The notes beneath the pieces are model-generated. The model ran no database searches, had not been told where the DNA came from, and worked only from the letters and a program-made list of their open reading frames with translations. A stretch of 9,795 bases of DNA from positions 1-9,795 of the forward strand of contig CANREX010000049.1 of the NCBI GenBank assembly GCA_947629735.1. The letters are read 5' to 3'. This document shows, piece by piece, positions 1-5,701 of this stretch (position 1 is the first letter of the stretch; each line of letters starts with the position of its first letter). The stretch is from an uncultured Clostridia bacterium (lineage in GTDB: Bacteria; Bacillota; Clostridia; Christensenellales; Borkfalkiaceae). Made by a program: the position numbers and the translations under genes.

Positions 1-935
1 AAAGCCCCGACATGTTCGAAATAAGGCAGTGCGGCGAGCCCCGAATTGTACGCCGTTCCGCAGCCCGTGATTATGATATCGCGCGCGCCGCCCAAAATTT
101 CCGCGCACTTTTTCATGCAGCCGCAGCGCGTTATCCCGTCCACGGTGTCCTTCACGGTGCGCTCCGCCTCTTCTATCTCTTTCAGCATAAAATGCGGATA
201 TCCGCCCTTATCCGCGCTCCATTGACCGTGGGATATGGCGCGGCGAACGCATTTTTTGGGATTTAAGGAGAAGTCGTACGCCTGCGTTTTCAGCCCGTCC
301 GTTAGGGTTATCGTGCCGTCGTCGGGCAGAAAAATTTCCCTCGACGAGGGCGGCAGGGCGGGAATATCGCTCGCGACGAAAACGCCGTACGGCGCGAAGC
401 CTATCGCCTGTGAACTCTTGTATCTTACGGCAATCAAGCCCTCGAAGTCGGCGCACATTACGCACAGAGAAAACGAGCCTTGCAGCCTGTTTACAGCCGA
501 TGCGACGGCGCGCAAGAGGTCGCCGCTCTCCCTGTAATAAAAATCTATCAGGGCGGCGATCGCCTCGCTGTCCGTGTCCGACAAAAAGGCGTAACCCCCG
601 CTTTCAAGCTCCTTTGTCAAGGCGCGGTGGTTTTCTATTATCCCGTTGTGGACGATGGCTATTTTGCCCGCGACGTGCGGGTGCGCGTTGACGTCGGAAG
701 GCTCTCCGTGCGTCGCCCAGCGCGTGTGTCCCATCGCCACACGACCCCTTAAATTGCCTATCCCGCCGAGCAGCGAATCCACCCCGCCTTTGCGTTTGAA
801 GACATCTATCGCGCCGCCGCTCAGGGAAGCTATGCCCGCCGAATCGTAGCCGCGGTACTCCAACCTTTTGAGACCTTCGTAGACGTCCCCGACGGCGTCA
901 CCTTGCCTTTTGACAAGTCCGATTATCCCGCACAT
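1..935 (-). CDS. glmS: Glutamine-fructose-6-phosphate aminotransferase (isomerizing), N-terminal part
   Basis: Makes glucosamine-6-phosphate from fructose-6-phosphate and glutamine, the entry step to UDP-GlcNAc and peptidoglycan, in the cytoplasm. The window holds 311 codons; the family is about 600 residues, so the C-terminal half lies beyond the left edge. Cys2 after the start Met is the glutaminase nucleophile (MCGIIGL). Other class II amidotransferase marks are EYRGYDSAGIA at 26-36, GHTRWATHG at 69-77, HNGIIEN at 96-102 and DTDSE at 120-124. The sugar-isomerase domain begins near residue 275, with GCGTAYNSG at 291-299. The start is fixed by the need for Cys at position 2 and by a purine-rich GAGGGGG at 946-952. 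Two usually conserved stretches differ: RYKSSQAIG where 'GSPL' is usual, and KEIEEAER where 'KEIxEQP' is usual. Function as GlmS is nearly certain; a paralogue with altered regulation is possible. Confidence 0.95.
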   Translation of the reverse strand, partial: MCGIIGLVKRQGDAVGDVYEGLKRLEYRGYDSAGIASLSGGAIDVFKRKGGVDSLLGGIGNLRGRVAMGHTRWATHGEPSDVNAHPHVAGKIAIVHNGIIENHRALTKELESGGYAFLSDTDSEAIAALIDFYYRESGDLLRAVASAVNRLQGSFSLCVMCADFEGLIAVRYKSSQAIGFAPYGVFVASDIPALPPSSREIFLPDDGTITLTDGLKTQAYDFSLNPKKCVRRAISHGQWSADKGGYPHFMLKEIEEAERTVKDTVDGITRCGCMKKCAEILGGARDIIITGCGTAYNSGLAALPYFEHVGA

Positions 936-945
936 TAAGCGTTTT

Positions 946-952
946 CCCCCTC
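946..952 (-). promoter_or_regulatory. Ribosome binding site of glmS
   Basis: On the minus strand GAGGGGG lies 10 bases before the ATG at 935. It is a G-rich rather than canonical AGGAGG site but supports this start. I found no convincing -35/-10 pair for glmS in the upstream 350 bases and no core sequence of the glmS ribozyme. Confidence 0.55.
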
Positions 953-964
953 ATGCGCAAGAGA

Positions 965-1006
965 CCGCATATGTCCCGCAAAACACGCGTAGACCCCCGC
1001 ATATGT
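965..1006. repeat. Repeated CCGCATATGT in the glmS upstream region
   Basis: The decamer CCGCATATGT occurs at 965-974 and again at 997-1006, 32 bases apart. Related words are GCATATC near 1030 and ACATATGC near 1047. The CATATG core is self-complementary, so each copy could be a protein half-site, or two copies could pair in the glmS leader RNA. What binds is unknown. Confidence 0.4.
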
Positions 1007-1160
1007 GCCGTTTATCGCGTATTTTCGGCGCATATCGGCGGCAAAACATATGCTCTTTGAAGCACGCGGCAAAAATAAAAAAGCGCGGGCGCAACACACA
1101 AAATTTTTTGACATAACGATATTTCACAATATGCCGCTTCCCCGTCGGAAGTTACACCCG

Positions 1161-1210
1161 CCCCTTTTTCAGCCCCACTTTCGCCCCTTTTCAGCCCCCT
1201 TTTAAGCCCC
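1161..1210. repeat. G-run tandem repeat (minus-strand G-rich), possible G-quadruplex
   Basis: On the plus strand, runs of four or five C begin at 1161, 1173, 1184, 1195 and 1207, with spacings of 12, 11, 11 and 12 bases. The spacers are T-rich and similar to one another. On the minus strand this gives five blocks of at least four G separated by 7-8 base A-rich linkers such as CTGAAAA. A degenerate sixth unit, GGCGAAAAGT, lies at 1211-1220. The repeat is between the terminator of glnN and the start of glmS, about 230-280 bases upstream of glmS. The regularity is directly visible; quadruplex formation and a regulatory role are inferred. Confidence 0.6.
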
Positions 1211-1281
1211 ACTTTTCGCCGCCGCCCGCCGCCATTTTTCCGCGCCCTTTCATGCCTGCCGCCGCCTGATTTTCGGCATGC

Positions 1282-1307
1282 AAAAAGGCGACCCAAAGGG
1301 TCGCCTT
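1282..1307 (-). terminator. Rho-independent terminator of glnN
   Basis: An inverted repeat AAGGCGACCC / GGGTCGCCTT, with an AAA loop on the plus strand, lies at 1285-1307. Read on the minus strand the stem is followed by TTTTT (1286-1282). It starts about 19 bases after the glnN stop codon and should separate glnN from glmS transcription. Confidence 0.88.
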
Positions 1308-1325
1308 ATAAAGCAATTAAAGTTG

Positions 1326-3407
1326 TCAGTTCACGCTGTAAAGCAAATCGAAGTAGGAAGGATAGGGCCAATAATCGGAAGAGGTGAGCGTTTCCATCTT
1401 GTCTACGCGTGTCCTTATCTCCCTCATCATGGGCACGACTTTGTGCGCCATCGTGCGCGAGCATGCGGCGATGTCCTTCATGTCCGCGGCGGAGAGGAGA
1501 TCTTCCAGCTTCTCCGCAAGCGAGCTGACCTCGTCGTTGAGCGTTGCGAGGGTGGTTATCGTCTTTTTCTCGCCCGTGCAGGGAAGCGCTTCGTTGACCG
1601 CCTGCTTTGCCGCGACGTTAGTGCACAGCTCGGCGACGTAATCGGACACGGCGGGAATTATATCCCTTTTCACCATTTCGAGCATTGTCAGCGCCTCTAT
1701 ATTTATCGTCTTGGAATAATTTTCAAGCTGTATGTCCGCGCGGGCAATCGCCTCTTCGCGGGTGTAAACGCCCTGCCGCACGAACACGTCGATATTGCCC
1801 TCTTCGAAGCACACGGGGACGGCGTCCGCGGTGTTTTTGTTGTTCAAAAGTCCGCGCTTTGCCGCCTCTTCTTCCCAACCCGGTCCGTATCCGTCCAGAT
1901 TGAAGATTATGCGGTAGTGCGCCTTCAATTCCCTCGATATTATCTTGTCCGCGCCCTTTTTCACGTCGTTCGCCTTTTCGAGCTCGTCCGCAAACTGCGC
2001 GAACGCGTCCGCGACTATCGTGTTCAAGACTATGTTCGCGTCGGCGACGTTCGCCTGAGATCCCGGCATGCGGAATTCGAACTTGTTGCCCGTGAACGCG
2101 AAGGGAGACGTCCTGTTCCTGTCCGTCGCGTCCTTGGGGAATATAGGGCTTTCGGGAACGCCGATAGAGCCTTCCGCGACTTCCACGGGCACGTAGTCCA
2201 CGCCCTTTACAATGCTGTCCACTATCGCGCCGAGCTGGTCGCCCAAATACACGGAAATTATAGCGGGAGGCGCTTCGTTCGCGCCTAACCTGTGGTCGTT
2301 GCCCGCCGAGGCGACGGAAGCGCGCAAAATGCCCTGATATTCGTCCACCGCCTTTATCACCGCGGTGAGCACCAACTTGAACAGGGTGTTGCTCTCGGGG
2401 TTAGGACCGGGGTCGAGCAAATTCAGCCCGCCGTCCGTGGACATCGACCAATTGTTGTGCTTGCCGCTGCCGTTTATGCCCTCGAAAGGCTTTTCGTGCA
2501 AAAGGCAAGCGAGGTGATGTCTCTGCGCCACCTTTTTCATTATCTCCATGGTGAGCATGTTCGTATCGACGGATATGTTCGCCGTGTTGAATACGGGCGC
2601 CATTTCATGTTGGGCGGGGGCGACTTCGTTGTGCTTGGTCTTTGAATAAATGCCGTAACTCCACAGCTCCTTGTCGAGGTCGTGCATGAACTCCACGATG
2701 CGGGGTCTGAGCACGCCGAAGTAGTGGTCTTCAAGTTCCTGCCCGCGGGAGACGGGCGCGCCGAAGAGCGTTCTTCCCGTCAGGCGCAGATCCTTGCGCT
2801 TTAAGTATTCGTCTTCGTCGATGAGGAAGTATTCCTGCTCCGGACCTACTGTCGTCGCGACCTTCTTGCACCTGATGTCAAACAGCGCCAGAATCCTCTT
2901 CGCCTGCTTGTCTATCGCATTCATAGAGCGAAGAAGGGGCGATTTTTTGTCGAGCGTTTCGCCCGTGTAGGAGACGAAAACGGTGGGTATGTAGAGCGTG
3001 CCCTCCTTGACGAACGCGGGGGAAGTAGGGTCCCACGCCGTATAGCCGCGCGCCATGTAAGTCACGCGCGAGCCGCCCGAGGGGAAACTCGACGCGTCGG
3101 CTTCGCCAACCGTAAGGCTCTTTCCCGAAAGGCGCATTATAGCCCTGTCGCCCTCGGGCTCTATAAAGCTGTCGTGCTTTTCCGCCGTGAGCCCCGTAAG
3201 CGGCTGAAACCAATGGGTATAATGCGTCGCGCCCTTGGAAACCGCCCACTTCTTCATAGCCGAAGCGACCGTTCCCGCAATGGACACGTCGAGCTGTTTG
3301 CCCGCCTCTATCGTCGCGCGCAGAGCCTTGTACACCTCGCTGGGCAACGTCTCTTTCTGAACCTGATCGTTGAATACGTTCTCTCCGAAATCCTGAGGAA
3401 GAGCCAT
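1326..3407 (-). CDS. glnN: Glutamine synthetase type III
   Basis: Condenses glutamate and ammonia with ATP to glutamine in the cytoplasm; the main ammonium-assimilating reaction. The protein is 693 residues, in the GSIII range of about 700 and far longer than GSI/GSII. It starts with the GSIII N-terminal domain (THWFQPLTG at 64-72). The catalytic core follows, with VGPEQEYFLID at 187-197 (metal-binding glutamates), NEVAPAQHEMAPVF at 260-273, the glycine/His motif NGSGKHNNWSM at 312-322, and the ATP/metal-binding stretch from DRNRTSPFAF to FRMPGS at 429-450. A helical C-terminal extension is typical of the type. The start at 3407 is chosen over a frame extension to 3449 because AAGGAG lies 7 bases upstream of it. 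It has its own consensus promoter and terminator, so it is probably monocistronic. Confidence 0.97.
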   Translation of the reverse strand: MALPQDFGENVFNDQVQKETLPSEVYKALRATIEAGKQLDVSIAGTVASAMKKWAVSKGATHYTHWFQPLTGLTAEKHDSFIEPEGDRAIMRLSGKSLTVGEADASSFPSGGSRVTYMARGYTAWDPTSPAFVKEGTLYIPTVFVSYTGETLDKKSPLLRSMNAIDKQAKRILALFDIRCKKVATTVGPEQEYFLIDEDEYLKRKDLRLTGRTLFGAPVSRGQELEDHYFGVLRPRIVEFMHDLDKELWSYGIYSKTKHNEVAPAQHEMAPVFNTANISVDTNMLTMEIMKKVAQRHHLACLLHEKPFEGINGSGKHNNWSMSTDGGLNLLDPGPNPESNTLFKLVLTAVIKAVDEYQGILRASVASAGNDHRLGANEAPPAIISVYLGDQLGAIVDSIVKGVDYVPVEVAEGSIGVPESPIFPKDATDRNRTSPFAFTGNKFEFRMPGSQANVADANIVLNTIVADAFAQFADELEKANDVKKGADKIISRELKAHYRIIFNLDGYGPGWEEEAAKRGLLNNKNTADAVPVCFEEGNIDVFVRQGVYTREEAIARADIQLENYSKTINIEALTMLEMVKRDIIPAVSDYVAELCTNVAAKQAVNEALPCTGEKKTITTLATLNDEVSSLAEKLEDLLSAADMKDIAACSRTMAHKVVPMMREIRTRVDKMETLTSSDYWPYPSYFDLLYSVN

Positions 3408-3413
3408 AATATT

Positions 3414-3420
3414 TCTCCTT
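3414..3420 (-). promoter_or_regulatory. Ribosome binding site that sets the glnN start
   Basis: AAGGAGA on the minus strand, 7 bases before the ATG at 3407. It favours MALPQDFG as the N-terminus rather than the in-frame ATG 14 codons upstream. Confidence 0.9.
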
Positions 3421-3507
3421 GTTCCGCCTTGAATTTTATCATTTTGCATGCGCGGACGTTCGGCTTATTCGCCCTGGACCGCGGCATATACTTTGTTCAA
3501 CGCATTT

Positions 3508-3536
3508 ATTATATGGTAAAAGCGCGGAGTTGTCAA
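3508..3536 (-). promoter_or_regulatory. Sigma-A promoter of glnN
   Basis: On the minus strand TTGACA (3536-3531) and TATAAT (3513-3508) are both perfect consensus and separated by exactly 17 bases. Transcription should begin near 3501, giving an untranslated leader of about 93 bases. I see no glutamine-riboswitch signature and no GlnR-type operator in it. The promoter lies just after the stop of dinB. Confidence 0.88.
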
Positions 3537-3583
3537 CCTTTAAAGCCCGCTAAAAACCGCCGCCCGCCGTCAGTCGTCCGCAG

Positions 3584-4924
3584 TCAGTTGCCGCCGTCGC
3601 CGTCGGGGTTGTCGGGGTTGTCGCCTTCCCCGTCCTCGAACAGCGCGGGTTTGATGAGGTGCGTGCCCTTGACGTCGTTATACATCTCCGCTTCGTCCTC
3701 GGCTATTATCCCCCGCTGGACGGAAGAATAGCCGTGCTTTTTGCGTATCTCGTCCACGCACCTTTCCAGCTTTTCGCGCTTCGAATAGCTTCCGTCCGCC
3801 TCCTCGAACGTGAGTTGGGAACTTTGCTTATCCATTCCCGACACGGTGACGCCGAGGGCGCGCACAAAAAAGGGCGGAGAGAATTTGGAGACGAAAAGGT
3901 CGTAAGCGTGCTTTGCTATCTCGCCGCAGAGCGCGGTGTGGCGCACTTTTTTCTGCACGGTGAAGCTGTTCAAATCCTTATCCCGCACCCAAAGGTGCAC
4001 CGTATCGGCGAGCCCGAGCCCCGATTCTCTAAGGCGGGTCGCGACGCTTTCGGAGAGCACGTACAGCGTGCGCTTCACCTCTTCAAGATCGGTTAAATCT
4101 TTCGGGCAGGTCATGGAATTTCCTATCGACTTTATATCCCTCTCGTCGCCTATCGCGCGCACGGGGGAGACGTCCTCGCCCCTCGCGTAGACGAGCAGCG
4201 TCTTGCCGAATTTCCCGAACTTGGCAAGCATTTTGTCGTCGTCCGCCGCGGCGAGATCGCCTATCGTGCGTATGCCCATTTCCCGCAGTTTGACGTCCGT
4301 CTTTGCGCCCACCATCAACAAATCGGAAACGGGGAGCCCGAACACGACGTTTTTGAAGTTTGCGAGCGAGATGACGGAAGTGCCGTCGGGCTTTTTCAAG
4401 TCCGACCCGAGCTTTGCGTAAATTTTGTTGAACGAGACGCCCACCGAGACGGTCAGGTTGAGTTCGCTTTTCACCGCAAGGCGCACAGCGTCGCCTATAT
4501 GCCGCAAGAAGCCGTCGGAGTATTTCTCCCCACCGCTCTCGCGCTGGTACTTTTCGCCGGCGTATGGTGGAAATATGCCCGTGGAGTGGGTGACGTCCAA
4601 CCAGCACTCGTCGATGCCGTAATTTTCGACGAGGTCGGTATAGCGGGCGTAAATCGCCTTGACCTTGCGCGAATATTTTATATACTCGTCGAAGTGCGGC
4701 TCTATCGTTACAAGGTTTGGGCACTTCTTCTTTGCCTGCCACACTGTATCGCCCGTCTTTATCTTGAATTTTTTGGCTTCCTCGCTCTTTGCAAGCACGA
4801 TCCCGTGCCGCTCTTCCACATTCCCGCACACTGCTATCGGCTTTCCGACAAGCGAGCTATCCCGCAGCCTTTCCACCGAGGCGTAGAAATTGTTGAGGTC
4901 GGAATGAAGTATTATCCGCTCCAT
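3584..4924 (-). CDS. dinB: Y-family DNA polymerase IV
   Basis: Error-prone translesion polymerase that extends DNA past lesions. The 446-residue protein has the catalytic Asp9 in HSDLNNFYASVE (7-18), with Tyr14 in the steric-gate region, and Asp105/Glu106 in YGIDECWLD (102-110). SVGVSFNKIYAKLGSDLKKP at 160-179 is the palm/fingers hallmark. The little-finger domain follows, ending near SSQLTF, which sits where DinB proteins carry their QLxLF-type clamp-binding motif but is degenerate. Two oddities: an enlarged loop near 119-139 with a repeated GEKY word, and an acidic Gly/Asn/Pro tail (about 429-446) partly built from a tandem 9-base repeat. The start at 4924 matches the family N-terminus; longer open frame upstream is out of family. 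There is no Shine-Dalgarno sequence. No LexA box is evident. Confidence 0.93.
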   Translation of the reverse strand: MERIILHSDLNNFYASVERLRDSSLVGKPIAVCGNVEERHGIVLAKSEEAKKFKIKTGDTVWQAKKKCPNLVTIEPHFDEYIKYSRKVKAIYARYTDLVENYGIDECWLDVTHSTGIFPPYAGEKYQRESGGEKYSDGFLRHIGDAVRLAVKSELNLTVSVGVSFNKIYAKLGSDLKKPDGTSVISLANFKNVVFGLPVSDLLMVGAKTDVKLREMGIRTIGDLAAADDDKMLAKFGKFGKTLLVYARGEDVSPVRAIGDERDIKSIGNSMTCPKDLTDLEEVKRTLYVLSESVATRLRESGLGLADTVHLWVRDKDLNSFTVQKKVRHTALCGEIAKHAYDLFVSKFSPPFFVRALGVTVSGMDKQSSQLTFEEADGSYSKREKLERCVDEIRKKHGYSSVQRGIIAEDEAEMYNDVKGTHLIKPALFEDGEGDNPDNPDGDGGN

Positions 4925-4930
4925 ACAAAA

Positions 4931-4959
4931 ATTATAGCACAGCGCATAAAAAATCACAA
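4931..4959 (-). promoter_or_regulatory. Extended -10 promoter of dinB, predicted leaderless
   Basis: On the minus strand TATAAT at 4936-4931 is preceded by TG in the extended -10 position (TGCTATAAT). TTGTGA at 4959-4954 is a 4/6 match to the -35 box at a 17-base spacer. Only six bases separate the -10 box from the ATG, so the expected start of transcription is at or beside the A of the start codon. Confidence 0.7.
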
Positions 4960-4990
4960 CACGGGCGATAAAATAATATAAAAATATGCC

Positions 4991-5017
4991 CCGAAAATGT
5001 TGTAAAGTTTTTTTCGG
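4991..5017. promoter_or_regulatory. Inverted repeat over the ftnA -35 region, possible operator
   Basis: CCGAAAA at 4991-4997 is mirrored by TTTTCGG at 5011-5017 around a 13-base centre that includes the predicted -35 box of ftnA. It does not fit the PerR or Fur consensus. Binding by a regulator is inferred from position only; a transcript hairpin is unlikely to matter because it lies upstream of the start site. Confidence 0.35.
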
Positions 5018-5028
5018 CGCATTATAAT
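5000..5028 (+). promoter_or_regulatory. Promoter of ftnA
   Basis: TTGTAA (5000-5005, 4/6) and TATAAT (5023-5028, 6/6) with a 17-base spacer. Transcription should begin near 5035, leaving a leader of under 30 bases that contains the ribosome binding site. Confidence 0.75.
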
Positions 5029-5048
5029 ATAGGCGTAAATTCCAATTT

Positions 5049-5054
5049 AAGGAG
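5049..5054 (+). promoter_or_regulatory. Ribosome binding site of ftnA
   Basis: AAGGAG, eight bases before the ATG at 5063; a strong canonical site that fixes the start. Confidence 0.9.
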
Positions 5055-5062
5055 AAAAGACA

Positions 5063-5581
5063 ATGATAGACAAGAAAATCGCAAAACTTATCAACGAACA
5101 GGTCAACAAGGAATTGTATTCCGCGTACCTCTACCTCGACTTTGCCAACTACTACGAGGGCGAAGGGCTTGACGGCTTCGCGCATTGGTATCAGATTCAG
5201 GCGCAGGAGGAGAGAGATCACGCAATGATGATGCGCAGATATCTCATAGACAACGGCGTGCGCGTGACTTTCGACGCGATCGACCGCCCCGACAAGGTGA
5301 TGAAGAACGCGCAAGACCCCCTGAACGCGGGCTACGAGCATGAGCAGTACGTCACCTCGCTCATCAACAATATCTACGCCGAGGCGTTCGCGATAAAGGA
5401 CTTCAAGACGATGCAGTTCCTCGATTGGTTCATAAAGGAACAGGGCGAAGAGGAGAAAAACGCCGAGGACATGATAAGGAAGTTCGAACTCTTCGGGCAC
5501 GACGCGAAAGGGCTGTATGCGCTCAATCAGGAACTCGGCGCGAGGGTTTACACGCCTTCCGCGACAGGTCCCGCAATGTAA
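5063..5581 (+). CDS. ftnA: Non-haem ferritin (FtnA type)
   Basis: Iron-storage protein that oxidises Fe(II) and stores it as a ferric core inside a 24-subunit cage. The 172-residue chain is all-helical and full length for bacterial ferritin. The ferroxidase ligands are all present and fall at the same numbers as in E. coli FtnA: Glu17, Glu50, His53, Glu94, Gln127 and Glu130, with Tyr24 nearby. No methionine equivalent to the haem ligand of bacterioferritin is evident. It is the only plus-strand gene, divergent from dinB (138 bases between start codons) and convergent with aroA. It has its own promoter, ribosome binding site and terminator, so it is a single-gene unit. An iron-responsive regulator is likely on general grounds, but no clear Fur or PerR box is visible. 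Confidence 0.97.
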   Translation: MIDKKIAKLINEQVNKELYSAYLYLDFANYYEGEGLDGFAHWYQIQAQEERDHAMMMRRYLIDNGVRVTFDAIDRPDKVMKNAQDPLNAGYEHEQYVTSLINNIYAEAFAIKDFKTMQFLDWFIKEQGEEEKNAEDMIRKFELFGHDAKGLYALNQELGARVYTPSATGPAM

Positions 5582-5613
5582 AAAATTTGTGCGAAAAAAT
5601 ATGTAAATATGCG

Positions 5614-5652
5614 GTTGGGCGGCACATATGTGCCGCCCAACTTATTTTTATT
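5614..5652 (+). terminator. Rho-independent terminator of ftnA
   Basis: A perfect inverted repeat with arms GTTGGGCGGCAC and GTGCCGCCCAAC around ATAT (5614-5641) is followed by TTATTTTTATT. It begins 32 bases after the ftnA stop. The same stem lies about 60 bases after the aroA stop on the other strand, where a T-rich tract follows only after a gap, so it may also slow transcription from that side. Confidence 0.9.
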
Positions 5653-5701
5653 GTTCTGTTCCGATTTTTTGTGCGCCCGAAAATCGCGCGCGGAATTTTT
5701 G

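Larger units (their letters stand above)
936..1281. other. Intergenic region between glmS and the glnN terminator
   Basis: No credible gene lies here. It contains the glmS ribosome binding site, the CCGCATATGT repeats, an AT-rich stretch around 1076-1130 and the G-run repeat. A TTGACA at 1108-1113 on the plus strand has no good -10 partner and no gene downstream of it. The only minus-strand open frame of note is Gly/Arg-rich and arises from the G-rich repeat, so it is not called. The promoter of glmS is expected here but cannot be pinpointed. Confidence 0.6.

Noticed and set aside
1108..1135. Plus-strand promoter starting with TTGACA
   Set aside because: The -35 is perfect, but the best -10 at a usable spacing (TATGCC at 16 bases) is poor and no plus-strand gene follows.
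936..1160. glmS ribozyme
   Set aside because: The cleavage-site and core words of the ribozyme (such as AGCGCC followed by the conserved pseudoknot core) are not present in the leader.
1012..1296. 94-residue minus-strand open frame upstream of glmS
   Set aside because: It is Gly/Arg/Lys-rich from the G-run repeat, crosses the glnN terminator and lacks a ribosome binding site or recognisable domain.
1278..2288. 336-residue plus-strand open frame opposite glnN
   Set aside because: It is the antisense shadow of a clearly conserved gene and has no start signal or family resemblance.
5022..5040. PerR box at the ftnA -10
   Set aside because: The left half TTATAAT matches, but this is simply the -10 box and the right half does not resemble ATTATAA.
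4925..5500. Extension of the dinB reading frame upstream of 4924
   Set aside because: The added sequence is antisense to ftnA and outside the Pol IV family; MERIILHSDL aligns with the normal N-terminus.
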